Shown here one piece after another: positions 25,835 through 34,622 of a DNA stretch of 64,000 bases; position 1 is the first letter of the stretch; each line of letters begins with the position of its first letter. The position numbers and the translations under genes are program-made. Location of the stretch: the NCBI GenBank assembly GCA_017463255.1, contig JAFTPP010000032.1, positions 124,001 through 188,000 on the forward strand. Reading direction: 5' to 3'. Origin of the DNA: Lachnospiraceae bacterium. GTDB taxonomy: Bacteria; Bacillota; Clostridia; Lachnospirales; Lachnospiraceae. The notes below the pieces were generated by a model. That model saw nothing but the letters and a program-made list of their open reading frames with translations, searched no databases and was not told the origin of the DNA.

Positions 25835-26227
25835 ATGGCAGAGAATAATTTTTGTAATGTAGTTGATTCATTATTTAAAGGAATGGACGTATTTTTATCA
25901 ACCAAAACAGTTGTAGGGGAAGCTACGAAAATAGGTGATATCATTATTCTCCCTTTGGTTGATGTTTCTTTTGGTGTTGGTGCAGGAGCCAGTGCCAATG
26001 ATAAGAAAAACGGCGGTGGCGGCGGAATGAGCGGTAAGATGTCCCCAAGTGCCGTTCTAGTTATTAAGCCGGACGGAAGCACAAAACTTGTGAATGTAAA
26101 GAATCAGGATACTGTTACCAAGCTTCTGGATATGATTCCGGATGTTATTGATAAAATCACCAAGAAAAAAGAAGATGTAACGGATGATGAAGCCCTTGAA
26201 GCTGCATTTCCGAAAACAGAAGAATAA
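25835..26227 (+). CDS. gerW: GerW (YtfJ) family sporulation protein
   Basis: 130 residues. The family core is visible as GEATKIGDIIILPLVDVSFGVGAG, the glycine-rich NGGGGGMSGKMSP and AVLVIKPDG. YtfJ/GerW is needed for proper L-alanine germination of Bacillus spores and is widespread in spore-formers. It lies 12 bases after the DUF2953 gene, reproducing the ytfI-ytfJ pair. The start ATG follows GAAAGGAA. It suggests that the host is a spore-former or comes from a spore-forming lineage. Confidence 0.9.
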   Translation: MAENNFCNVVDSLFKGMDVFLSTKTVVGEATKIGDIIILPLVDVSFGVGAGASANDKKNGGGGGMSGKMSPSAVLVIKPDGSTKLVNVKNQDTVTKLLDMIPDVIDKITKKKEDVTDDEALEAAFPKTEE

Positions 26228-26234
26228 CTGATAG

Positions 26235-26276
26235 AAAACCCGCATAGATTATGGTAAATAAGCTTTGCGGGTTTTT
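26235..26276 (+). terminator. Intrinsic terminator after gerW
   Basis: AAAACCCGCA (26235-26244) pairs with TGCGGGTTTT (26266-26275) around a 21-base loop. T-run at 26272-26276. Confidence 0.78.
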
Positions 26277-26420
26277 ATGAAAAAACTGATTGGTTTTATT
26301 TCATTTTGGATTGCAGTGGGAATGTTAATCATGTTATTATTGCCCAATCATTTTTGGGGAGTCGTTATAATGATATTATTGCTGCTTGTAGGATATAATC
26401 TCTATTTTTACAGATGTTGA
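26277..26420 (+). CDS. Small 47-residue membrane protein, possible gene
   Basis: An ATG directly after the terminator opens 47 codons ending TGA at 26418-26420. It encodes two hydrophobic segments (about 4-22 and 27-42) with a short NHFWG turn and a cysteine at the end. No good Shine-Dalgarno site is seen (only TGCGGG). The composition is typical of real small membrane proteins rather than random sequence. It sits immediately upstream of the J-domain-like gene. Function unknown. Confidence 0.45.
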   Translation: MKKLIGFISFWIAVGMLIMLLLPNHFWGVVIMILLLLVGYNLYFYRC

Positions 26421-26452
26421 TATCTGAAGTAACATGCAAAGGAAGAGATACT

Positions 26453-26986
26453 GTGGATACTTTTAATTTAGATTCTTTTGATACATCCGAAGAAGATGTG
26501 AAAGAGTTGAAATTGTGGCTGTTTCGGGAACAGGTACGTTTAAAAGCTGAGCGTAAAGAGTTGGACGAGTTATATGCCAAATTTATGCTTGATAAAGAAT
26601 CATTTAAAAAAGAGATGGATGATTTAAAGAAAAAGATGTCCCGTGACAGTGATACGTTAAAACACCAACAGGATATGGTGGATAAAAAACTGTTAATGTT
26701 AGAAAATGCTTACAGACAACTTGATAAAGATAAACAAGAGTTTGAAAAACAAAAACGCATTTTTGAAGCAGACAGAGAATATGCAAATAATCATACGAAA
26801 AACTATGAAGTTTTTGATGAGGAGTTTTCGTTTTTTCAGGGTGTTAACAGTTCATTGGCATTAAAAAAGAGATATAAGGATTTAATCAAGATTTTTCATC
26901 CTGATAATATGTGCGGTGACAAAGTAACTTTTCAAAAAATTCAAAAAGAGTACGAGTGTCTAAATGCATTGTATATGGAAAAATAA
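26453..26986 (+). CDS. Coiled-coil protein with C-terminal J-domain-like HPD motif
   Basis: About 177 residues. Residues 15-125 are a long charged coiled coil. The C-terminal 40 residues (KKRYKDLIKIFHPDN then a helix ending YECLN) have the HPD tripeptide and flanking helices of a J domain, truncated at its start. It may recruit an Hsp70 (DnaK) to a coiled-coil target; that is inference. GTG 26453 is favoured because GGAAGAG lies 5 bases upstream. An ATG at 26414 is in frame but has no site and overlaps the small membrane ORF. Confidence 0.7.
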   Translation: MDTFNLDSFDTSEEDVKELKLWLFREQVRLKAERKELDELYAKFMLDKESFKKEMDDLKKKMSRDSDTLKHQQDMVDKKLLMLENAYRQLDKDKQEFEKQKRIFEADREYANNHTKNYEVFDEEFSFFQGVNSSLALKKRYKDLIKIFHPDNMCGDKVTFQKIQKEYECLNALYMEK

Positions 26987-27013
26987 AAAAGACTATCGCA
27001 AGATAGTCTTTTT
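26986..27013. terminator. Bidirectional terminator between J-like gene and rpmB
   Basis: GACTATC (26991-26997), GCAA loop, GATAGTC (27002-27008), flanked by A5 and T5. Confidence 0.9.
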
Positions 27014-27040
27014 AACATTCATCAATTCAATGGTGATGGA

Positions 27041-27226
27041 TTAAGCACGTTCAACTTTTCCTGATCTTAAGCAACTTGTGCAAACATGCAATCTCTTAGC
27101 TGCTCCATTCACTTTACATTTTACAGTTTTAATGTTTGAATTCCAAATATGATTAGATCTTCTATGAGAGTGGCTTACCATATTACCAAAATGAACGCCT
27201 TTATTACAAATATCACATTTAGCCAT
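27041..27226 (-). CDS. rpmB: 50S ribosomal protein L28
   Basis: 61 residues, the normal bacterial length. It has the zinc-type cysteine pairs CDICNKG and CTSCLRSG and the L28 signature FGNMVSHSHRRS. It is part of the large ribosomal subunit. The minus-strand start ATG follows TAGGAGGTG. It diverges from the asp23-like/fakA-like operon, as in Bacillus (rpmB beside yloU-yloV). Confidence 0.97.
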   Translation of the reverse strand: MAKCDICNKGVHFGNMVSHSHRRSNHIWNSNIKTVKCKVNGAAKRLHVCTSCLRSGKVERA

Positions 27227-27273
27227 GACTACACCTCCTAAACGTATTAAAGTCTTAAACTCACAACATTGGT

Positions 27274-27302
27274 ATTCTAACAGATGTTAAAATGAAAATC
27301 AA
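27274..27302 (-). promoter_or_regulatory. Promoter for rpmB
   Basis: On the minus strand: TTGATT (plus 27297-27302), 17-base spacer, TAGAAT (plus 27274-27279) with TGT just before the -10. Confidence 0.65.
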
Positions 27303-27340
27303 GCGAAAAGTTTAGAATTATGAAAAAAATATAAAAGTAT

Positions 27341-27368
27341 TTTCAATTTGCAAGGAATTAGGTATAAT
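27341..27368 (+). promoter_or_regulatory. Promoter for asp23-like operon
   Basis: TTTCAA (27341-27346), 16-base spacer, TATAAT (27363-27368). It leaves a leader of about 75 bases. The 220-base divergent gap between rpmB and this operon holds the two promoters and nothing else recognised. Confidence 0.5.
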
Positions 27369-27446
27369 ATATTAAAGTTTTATTTGAATATCACATCGTT
27401 TTGTTATATGATGTAGTGAGTGCTGATAAAAAAAAGGAGGTTTCTT

Positions 27447-27803
27447 ATGAAAGGATCTATGAATACCCATATGGGAAACATCGTAATTGACAATGAGGTT
27501 ATTGCACAATATGCAGGTACTGTAGCCATGGAATGTTTTGGAATTGTTGGTATGGCATCAGTTAATATGAAGGACGGCTTGGTAAGTCTTTTAATGAAGG
27601 ATAAATTGACACATGGTATTTCTGTTGATGTGAATAACAATAAACTTACTTTAAATTTCCATGTAATCGTGGCATACGGAGTAAGCATACTGGCAGTTTC
27701 TGATAACTTAATCAGCAATGTAAAATATAAGGTAGAACATTTTACCGGTCTTGAGATTGAAAAAATTAATATTTTCGTCGAAGGTGTACGAGTAATAGAT
27801 TAG
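27447..27803 (+). CDS. Asp23/Gls24 family envelope protein (YloU-like)
   Basis: 118 residues. The Asp23/DUF322 domain starts GNIVIDNEVIAQYAGTVAMECFGIVGMA and ends with the family's INIFVEGVRV. Homologues such as YloU associate with the membrane and envelope stress, and the gene is regularly placed before fakA/yloV. The start at 27447 lies 6 bases after AAAGGAGG; a GTG at 27420 would put this site inside the gene. Confidence 0.92.
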   Translation: MKGSMNTHMGNIVIDNEVIAQYAGTVAMECFGIVGMASVNMKDGLVSLLMKDKLTHGISVDVNNNKLTLNFHVIVAYGVSILAVSDNLISNVKYKVEHFTGLEIEKINIFVEGVRVID

Positions 27804-27829
27804 GATTAGTATTTTAGGAGGATATGGCT

Positions 27830-29488
27830 GTGGCTGTAAATATGATTGACGCTGGCCTGCTTGCGAAGATGTTTATCGCAGGAGCAAAGAGTCTTGAGAG
27901 TAAAAAAGAATGGATTAATGAGTTAAATGTTTTCCCGGTTCCTGATGGTGATACGGGAACTAACATGACATTAACAATTATGTCAGCTGCTAAGGAAGTA
28001 ATCAGTCTTGCGCAACCGGATATGATGACATTGTGTAAAGCTATTTCATCAGGATCATTACGTGGTGCTCGTGGTAACTCCGGTGTTATTTTATCTCAGT
28101 TATTACGCGGATTTACAAAAGTTGTACGTGACTATGATTCTGTTGATGTGGATATTATTGCAGTTGCTTTTGATAAAGCGGTTGAAACTGCATATAAGGC
28201 AGTTATGAAACCGAAGGAAGGTACCATTCTTACTGTCGCAAAAGGCATGGCAGAAAAAGCTGCAGAGCTTGCCCATAATGGGGAATCAGATCTTGATAGT
28301 TTTATCAAACAGATTATTGAGCACGGTGATTATGTGTTAAGCCAGACACCGGAAATGCTTCCTGTATTAAAACAGGCAGGAGTTGTGGATTCCGGCGGAC
28401 AGGGACTTATGGAAGTTATGCGTGGGGCATATGATGCGTTCTTAGGTAAAGAAGTTGACTTTACCATGACAACAAATGTTTCTCATGCTGCTAAAGCAAA
28501 TATTGATGCTCAGGCTGAAATGGATATTAAATTTGGTTATTGTACTGAATTTATTATCATGTTAACTAAGAATTTTAATATTAAACAGGAAATTGATTTC
28601 AAGGAATATTTAGAGTCCATCGGTGATTCCATTGTAGTTGTTGCCGATGATGATATTGTTAAGGTTCATGTTCATACCAATGACCCTGGTCTTGCAATCC
28701 AGCGTGCTTTAAAATATGGTGCACTTTCCAATATGAAAATTGACAATATGAGAATTGAACATCAGGAGAAATTAAACCTGATGGCTGAAAAAGAAGCGGC
28801 AGAAACAGCAGAAACTCCAATGGAGAAAAAAGACTTTGGCTTCATTTCTGTTTCAGTTGGTGATGGTATTTCGGAAATCTTTACAAGTCTTGGCGTTGAT
28901 TTTATTATTGAAGGCGGTCAGACCATGAATCCGAGTACAGAGGATATGTTGAACGCTATAAGCAAGGTAAATGCAGACAATATCTTTATTTTGCCTAATA
29001 ATAAGAACATTGTTCTTGCTGCAAACCAGGCTGCTTCCTTAACAGAAGACAAGAAGATTTTGGTTGTACCAACCAAAACCATTCCACAGGGTATTACCGC
29101 GGCGATTAATTTTGTACCGGACCTTTCCGCAGAAGAAAACCTTACCAATATGGAAGGAGAAGCAGAAAGAGTTAAGACAGGCGAAGTAACTTACGCAGTA
29201 CGAGACACCATGATTGATGATAAAGAAATTCATCAGGGCGACTACATGGGAATTGGCGATAAGGGTATCCTTTCAGTTGGAACGGATTTACAGTCAGTTG
29301 TTCTTGAGATGGTTGATGCAATGGTTGATGAAGATTCTGAGTTAATCAGTATTTACTACGGAAGTGACATTGACGAGGAAGCTGCCGGTGTTATTAAAGA
29401 TAAGATTGAAGAAAAATATCCGGATTGTGATATTGAACTTCAAAAGGGCGGTCAGCCGATTTACTATTATATTATTTCAGTAGAATAA
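27830..29488 (+). CDS. fakA: DAK2 domain protein, fatty acid kinase ATPase subunit (FakA/YloV)
   Basis: 552 residues. The N-terminal DhaL-like ATP-binding domain (about 1-200) has PVPDGDTGTNM, with its Mg-binding aspartates, and GARGNSGVILSQ. The middle domain and the C-terminal DegV-like domain complete the YloV/FakA plan. FakA phosphorylates a fatty acid bound to a DegV-family FakB; a DegV gene lies 2.2 kb downstream. GTG 27830 is favoured over ATG 27824, because AGGAGG (27816-27821) is only 2 bases from the ATG. A terminator hairpin follows. Confidence 0.88.
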   Translation: MAVNMIDAGLLAKMFIAGAKSLESKKEWINELNVFPVPDGDTGTNMTLTIMSAAKEVISLAQPDMMTLCKAISSGSLRGARGNSGVILSQLLRGFTKVVRDYDSVDVDIIAVAFDKAVETAYKAVMKPKEGTILTVAKGMAEKAAELAHNGESDLDSFIKQIIEHGDYVLSQTPEMLPVLKQAGVVDSGGQGLMEVMRGAYDAFLGKEVDFTMTTNVSHAAKANIDAQAEMDIKFGYCTEFIIMLTKNFNIKQEIDFKEYLESIGDSIVVVADDDIVKVHVHTNDPGLAIQRALKYGALSNMKIDNMRIEHQEKLNLMAEKEAAETAETPMEKKDFGFISVSVGDGISEIFTSLGVDFIIEGGQTMNPSTEDMLNAISKVNADNIFILPNNKNIVLAANQAASLTEDKKILVVPTKTIPQGITAAINFVPDLSAEENLTNMEGEAERVKTGEVTYAVRDTMIDDKEIHQGDYMGIGDKGILSVGTDLQSVVLEMVDAMVDEDSELISIYYGSDIDEEAAGVIKDKIEEKYPDCDIELQKGGQPIYYYIISVE

Positions 29489-29497
29489 GGCATTAAG

Positions 29498-29528
29498 ATA
29501 GGCGGAAAACATATTTCCGCCTATTTTT
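29498..29528 (+). terminator. Intrinsic terminator between fakA and recG
   Basis: ATAGGCGGAAA (29498-29508) pairs with TTTCCGCCTAT (29514-29524), followed by T5. No promoter is evident before recG, so some readthrough is likely. Confidence 0.88.
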
Positions 29529-29552
29529 GAATCGAAATAACCGGAGAGATAT

Positions 29553-31604
29553 ATGAATCTGAATGATGATATTGTAAAAATAAAAGGAATCGGGCCTAAA
29601 AGTGCATCTTATTTTTATAAATTGGGAATTAAAACGGTAAGAGATTTACTGTATTATTTTCCAAGAAAATACGATGTTTTTTCGGAGTGTATAAATCCAT
29701 GTGAAGAGCATGAAGATGCATTGGTTTCAATCAAAGGAAAAGTTATGAATGAGGGGAAACCTATAAGAGTACGTAACTTATCCATCACTAATGTGAAAAT
29801 AATGACCGGAAATGAAGTGATGAAAATCACTTTCTTTAATATGCCCTATATAAAAAATGTGTTAAAACTAAATTCTGTTCATATATTTCATGGGTATTTA
29901 AGAAAAAACAAGACCGGCTATTATATGGAACAACCGCGTATTTTTAAAGAAGACGAGTATGGATTCATGCTCCATGAAATGCAACCGGTTTATCCTGTGA
30001 CAACAGGGATTACCAGTAATAAGATTAGAGCGGCAGTAGAACAGGTCCGTCAAAGCATCGCTATGGTTGATGAAATATTACCACAGGAACTTTTAGATGA
30101 GTACAATATTATGCCGATTCATATGGCCATAGAACAAATGCATTTTCCCAAGGATTTTGATATGTTTGCAATGGCCAGAAAAAGATTTGCATTTGTTGAG
30201 TTTCTACAGTTCTTACTTTCTGTAAAGATGATGAAAGCTAAGATGAGATATTTAAACACGCTTTACCCCATGGTGGAAACCGGTGAGACAAAGCGAGTGA
30301 TAGAGGGGCTACCATATAAATTGACGAATGCCCAACAAAGAGTGTGGGGAGAAATTTGTGATGACTTACAGGGAGATAAGGTCGTCAACCGTATGGTTCA
30401 GGGCGATGTTGGTTCCGGTAAGACCATAGTTGCATTTTTAGCCATGATTATGACAGCATCTAACGGATATCAGGCAGCAATGATGGCACCTACGGAGGTT
30501 CTTGCAAGACAACATTTTGATCAGATGAAGGCCTTGATTGAAAAGCATCATTTTAATTTCAAAGTATGTCTTTTAACAGGTTCTACCACTGCAAAAGACA
30601 GAAAAGTAATTTTACAGGAAATAGAGAATGGATCCATTTCAATTGTGATAGGAACCCATGCAGTATTTCAAGATACGGTAACTTACCATAAGCTGGCACT
30701 TGCAATTACGGATGAACAACACCGTTTTGGTGTAAAACAGAGGGAACAGTTAGTGAAAAAGGGAGTTACAACGAATGTTATTGTTATGAGTGCGACACCG
30801 ATTCCCCGTTCTCTTGCCATGATACTGTATTCGGATATGAATTTATCAGCAGTTGATGAGATGCCTCAAGGTAGGATTCCTATTAAAAACTGCGTAGTGG
30901 AAGATTCTTATCGTGACACAGCCCATAATTTTATTTTGAAAGAAATTGCTAAAGGCCGTCAGGCATATATTATCTGTCCCATGATCGAAGAAAGCGAAAC
31001 CGTAGATGCCCAGAATGTGATAGAATATTATGAAAAATTAAAAGCAAAGCTTCCGGAGCATATTCGGGTGGGACTTTTGCACGGAAAAATGAAAAATGAA
31101 GAAAAAAATAGGATTATGGAACACTTTGCTGCAAGGGAAATTGACATTTTAGTATCTACTACAGTAATTGAAGTAGGAATTAACGTTCCTAATGCTACGG
31201 TTATGATGGTTGAAAATGCGGAACGCTTTGGACTTGCTTCTTTGCATCAGTTAAGAGGACGTGTCGGAAGAGGAAAGGAGCAGTCTTATTGTATTTTTAT
31301 CAATGGAAAAAAGGATAAAAAGCAAAATGAAAGACTGGATATTTTACTCCATTCCAACGATGGTTTTGAAATAGCAAACCGCGATTTGAAGCTTCGTGGT
31401 CCCGGTGATATTACTGGGATTGCCCAAAGTGGGGATATTCCCTTTATTCATGGGGATATTTATCAGGATGAAGAAATATTAAAGATAGCAGATGAAGTAT
31501 CTGAACGGATTGTAAATGATGAAAGTAGAGTGGAAAAATTTCAACCATTTTTTATGTCTTTATTGCAAGATGGAAATAATAAAGTTGACTTTAGAACAAT
31601 ATAA
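29553..31604 (+). CDS. recG: ATP-dependent DNA helicase RecG
   Basis: 683 residues. An N-terminal wedge/OB domain (1-170) is followed by superfamily 2 helicase motifs: GDVGSGKTIVAFLA (Walker A), DEQHRFG (DEAH-like box), MSATPIPRSLA (motif III) and HQLRGRVGRGKEQSYC (motif VI). It remodels stalled replication forks and Holliday junctions. The gene starts at ATG after CCGGAGAG. Its place after fakA matches Firmicutes gene order. It has no unusual features. Confidence 0.97.
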   Translation: MNLNDDIVKIKGIGPKSASYFYKLGIKTVRDLLYYFPRKYDVFSECINPCEEHEDALVSIKGKVMNEGKPIRVRNLSITNVKIMTGNEVMKITFFNMPYIKNVLKLNSVHIFHGYLRKNKTGYYMEQPRIFKEDEYGFMLHEMQPVYPVTTGITSNKIRAAVEQVRQSIAMVDEILPQELLDEYNIMPIHMAIEQMHFPKDFDMFAMARKRFAFVEFLQFLLSVKMMKAKMRYLNTLYPMVETGETKRVIEGLPYKLTNAQQRVWGEICDDLQGDKVVNRMVQGDVGSGKTIVAFLAMIMTASNGYQAAMMAPTEVLARQHFDQMKALIEKHHFNFKVCLLTGSTTAKDRKVILQEIENGSISIVIGTHAVFQDTVTYHKLALAITDEQHRFGVKQREQLVKKGVTTNVIVMSATPIPRSLAMILYSDMNLSAVDEMPQGRIPIKNCVVEDSYRDTAHNFILKEIAKGRQAYIICPMIEESETVDAQNVIEYYEKLKAKLPEHIRVGLLHGKMKNEEKNRIMEHFAAREIDILVSTTVIEVGINVPNATVMMVENAERFGLASLHQLRGRVGRGKEQSYCIFINGKKDKKQNERLDILLHSNDGFEIANRDLKLRGPGDITGIAQSGDIPFIHGDIYQDEEILKIADEVSERIVNDESRVEKFQPFFMSLLQDGNNKVDFRTI

Positions 31605-31613
31605 CCTTAATAT
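31585..31613 (+). promoter_or_regulatory. Promoter for degV at the end of recG
   Basis: TTGACT (31585-31590), 17-base spacer, TAATAT (31608-31613). Confidence 0.55.
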
Positions 31614-31663
31614 GTTATTATGATTTTGATGTTTCTTATTAGGAGATGTTGGAGGGAGATTAC

Positions 31664-32527
31664 GTGGCTAAAATTGCAATCGTTACCGATAGTAATAGCG
31701 GAATAACACAAAATGAAGCTAAGGAATTGGGGATTACCGTAATTCCTATGCCTTTTAATATTGGTGAGGAAACCTATTATGAAGATATAACTTTATCTCA
31801 GGAACAGTTTTATGAATATTTAAAGTCTGATGTTGATATTTGTACTTCTCAGCCTGCGCCTGCTGATGTTATGAAGGTTTGGGATGAGTTGTTAAAAGAG
31901 TATGATGAAATTGTGCATATGCCAATGTCCAGCGGATTATCAGGTTCCTGTCAGACTGCCATTATGTTATCGGAAGATTATGACGGTAAGGTATGTGTAG
32001 TCAATAACCAGAGAATTTCCGTCACTTTAAGACAAGCTATTTTTGATACAATGTTACTGATTGATAAGGGATATTCAGCCAAAGAGATTCAGAAAATTCT
32101 GGAAGAAGACGGACTGAATGCCAGCATTTATATTATGTTGGATACCTTGTATTATCTAAAAAAAGGCGGAAGAATCACACCTGCTGCCGCAGCACTTGGA
32201 ACCCTTCTTAAGTTAAAACCTGTTTTACAGATTCAAGGTGAAAAACTGGATGCTTTTGCCAAAGCCCGTACAGTATCCCAGGCAAAGAGTATTATGATTA
32301 ATGCCATAAAATCTGATATTAACACAAGATTCGGTGGTAATCCTGAAGATTGTTGCATTTTTATGGCTCATACAAACAGCGATGATGTAATTAACGAATT
32401 TAAGCAGGAGATTTTAAAAGAATTTCCTGATAGAGAAATTATTGTTGATCCCTTATCATTAAGTGTATCCTGCCATATCGGACCGGGAGCGCTTGCAGTT
32501 GCTATTGTGAAAAAGTTACATGTTTAA
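31664..32527 (+). CDS. DegV family fatty-acid-binding protein (FakB-like)
   Basis: 287 residues. DegV signatures are IVTDSNSGI at the start, PMSSGLSGSCQTA (acyl carboxylate contacts) and the closing SCHIGPGALAVA. DegV proteins bind a fatty acid and present it to FakA for phosphorylation, so this and the fakA-like gene may form one kinase. GTG 31664 is chosen because GGAGGGA lies 6 bases upstream. ATG 31646 abuts its own AGGAG and is unlikely. It has its own promoter and a strong terminator. Confidence 0.88.
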   Translation: MAKIAIVTDSNSGITQNEAKELGITVIPMPFNIGEETYYEDITLSQEQFYEYLKSDVDICTSQPAPADVMKVWDELLKEYDEIVHMPMSSGLSGSCQTAIMLSEDYDGKVCVVNNQRISVTLRQAIFDTMLLIDKGYSAKEIQKILEEDGLNASIYIMLDTLYYLKKGGRITPAAAALGTLLKLKPVLQIQGEKLDAFAKARTVSQAKSIMINAIKSDINTRFGGNPEDCCIFMAHTNSDDVINEFKQEILKEFPDREIIVDPLSLSVSCHIGPGALAVAIVKKLHV

Positions 32528-32528
32528 T

Positions 32529-32583
32529 AAATACATGATATTGAGCGTTTTTTTAAAGACATTACAATATCATGTATTTTTTT
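32529..32583 (+). terminator. Intrinsic terminator after degV
   Basis: A 15-bp perfect stem (32529-32543 with 32565-32579) around a 21-base loop, followed by a T-run. Confidence 0.85.
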
Positions 32584-32595
32584 GCCCTGGTAGAG

Positions 32596-32624
32596 TTTAC
32601 AAAAAAGTCAACAATGTGTATAAT
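32596..32624 (+). promoter_or_regulatory. Promoter for the type IIA topoisomerase operon
   Basis: TTTACA (32596-32601), 17-base spacer, TATAAT (32619-32624), about 60 bases before the first gene. Confidence 0.7.
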
Positions 32625-32683
32625 TAATTTAACTATGTTTTAGGGAATATTAACCATAAATGAGAAGGAGTACTTAACTGATT

Positions 32684-34606
32684 ATGGGAAAAGCAAATAC
32701 ATATGACGCGTCGAATATTACAGTGTTGGAAGGTCTTGAAGCGGTACGAAAAAGACCGGGTATGTATATCGGCAGCGTTACAACAAAGGGTTTAAATCAT
32801 CTGATCTATGAAATTGTTGACAACTCCGTAGACGAGCATCTGGCGGGATTCTGTGATAAGATTGAAGTTATTTTAGAGGCTGACGGCTCTGCCACCATTT
32901 CTGATAATGGACGAGGTATTCCGGTTGAAATGCATGAAAAGGGAATAAGCGCGGAACGACTTGTGTTTACCACACTTCATGCAGGGGGTAAATTTGATAA
33001 TGATGCATATAAGACAAGCGGTGGTCTCCATGGTGTTGGTTCATCGGTTGTAAATGCCCTTTCTACTCAGTTAACCGTACGTGTATCCAAAAATGGTCAG
33101 ATTGTAGAAGATAAATATGAAAGGGGTAATCCTACCGTTGAACTTCAAAACGGATTATTACCTGTCATTGGAAAAACAAAGGCTACTGGTACTTGGATTA
33201 ATTTTACGCCGGATCCTCTCATTTTTGAAAAGACACGTTTCCGTGCAGAAGATATTAAGAGCAGACTCCATGAAACAGCGTACTTAAATCCTAAGCTTAC
33301 CATTCATTTTGAAGATAGAAGAGAAGCATTTTTTGAAGAGATTACATATCATGAACCGGAAGGAATTATCGGCTTTGTTAAGGATATTAACCAGAACAAA
33401 GAGGCAATCCATGATGTTGTTTACTATCAGGGGGAATCGGATGATGTTCAGGTAGAAGTTGCATTCCAGTATGTGAACGAGTTCCATGAAAACGTTCTTG
33501 GTTTTTGTAATAATATATACAATGCAGAGGGTGGTACTCACATTACAGGTTTTAAGACCATGTTTACTACTGTCATTAACAATTATGCGAAGGAACTTGG
33601 TATTTTAAAAGAAAAAGATGCTAATTTCACCGGTGCTGATGTACGTAACGGTATGACTGCGGTTATTTCCATTAAACACCGTGATCCCCGTTTTGAAGGA
33701 CAGACAAAGACAAAGCTTGACAATCAGGATGCGGCCAAAGCTGTAAGCAAAGTAACGGGAGATGAAATTGTACGTTTCTTTGATAAGAATTTAGAAACCT
33801 TAAAAGGTGTTATTTCCTGTGCGGAAAAAGCGGCTAAGATTCGTAAGACGGAAGAAAAAGCCAAAACCAATATGCTTCAAAAGCAGAAATTCTCCTTTGA
33901 CTCAAATGGAAAGCTTGCTAACTGCGAATCAAAAGACCCTAAGAAATGCGAGATATTTATCGTCGAAGGTGATTCTGCTGGTGGTAGTGCCAAAATGGCA
34001 AGAAACCGTATGTATCAGGCTATTTTGCCAATCCGCGGTAAGATTTTAAACGTTGAAAAAGCAAGTATCGATAAAGTGCTTGCCAATGCAGAGATTAAAA
34101 CCATGATTAATGCTTTTGGTTGTGGTTTTTCGGAAGGTTATGGTAATGATTTCGATATTAGTAAGCTTCGTTATGACAAAATCATTATTATGGCCGATGC
34201 CGACGTTGACGGTGCCCATATTTCTACTTTGTTATTAACTTTATTTTACAGATTTATGCCGGAGCTTATTTTTGAAGGCCACGTTTATATTGCAATGCCG
34301 CCTTTGTATAAAGCAATGCCGTCAAAAGGCGAGGAAGAATATCTTTATGATGATGCGGCTCTTTTAAAATATAGAAAGACACATAAAGGTGCCTTTACGC
34401 TGCAAAGGTATAAAGGTCTTGGTGAGATGGATGCAGAGCAGTTATGGGAAACGACCCTGGATCCTGAGCGCAGATTAATGAAGCGTGTTGAGATTGAAGA
34501 CGCTATCCAGGCATCCAATATGACAGAGCTTCTTATGGGTACAGATGTACCGCCGAGAAAAGAATTTATCTATACCCATGCAACAGATGCAGAGCTTGAT
34601 GTGTAG
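32684..34606 (+). CDS. parE: Type IIA DNA topoisomerase ATPase subunit (ParE/GyrB)
   Basis: 640 residues. The GHKL ATPase domain has IYEIVDNSVDEHLAG, SDNGRGIPVE and SGGLHGVGSSVVNAL. The Toprim domain has EGDSAGGSAKMARNR and the metal-binding DADVDGAHI. The length fits GyrB or ParE without the proteobacterial insert. The subunit A partner follows after 16 bases and lacks a GyrA box, which favours topoisomerase IV; a separate gyrBA near the origin would be expected. The AAGGAG site is 13 bases from the ATG, rather far. In-frame CTG (32678) and ATT (32681) codons lie closer and cannot be excluded as starts. Confidence 0.88.
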   Translation: MGKANTYDASNITVLEGLEAVRKRPGMYIGSVTTKGLNHLIYEIVDNSVDEHLAGFCDKIEVILEADGSATISDNGRGIPVEMHEKGISAERLVFTTLHAGGKFDNDAYKTSGGLHGVGSSVVNALSTQLTVRVSKNGQIVEDKYERGNPTVELQNGLLPVIGKTKATGTWINFTPDPLIFEKTRFRAEDIKSRLHETAYLNPKLTIHFEDRREAFFEEITYHEPEGIIGFVKDINQNKEAIHDVVYYQGESDDVQVEVAFQYVNEFHENVLGFCNNIYNAEGGTHITGFKTMFTTVINNYAKELGILKEKDANFTGADVRNGMTAVISIKHRDPRFEGQTKTKLDNQDAAKAVSKVTGDEIVRFFDKNLETLKGVISCAEKAAKIRKTEEKAKTNMLQKQKFSFDSNGKLANCESKDPKKCEIFIVEGDSAGGSAKMARNRMYQAILPIRGKILNVEKASIDKVLANAEIKTMINAFGCGFSEGYGNDFDISKLRYDKIIIMADADVDGAHISTLLLTLFYRFMPELIFEGHVYIAMPPLYKAMPSKGEEEYLYDDAALLKYRKTHKGAFTLQRYKGLGEMDAEQLWETTLDPERRLMKRVEIEDAIQASNMTELLMGTDVPPRKEFIYTHATDAELDV

Positions 34607-34622
34607 GATATAGGAGGCAGAT

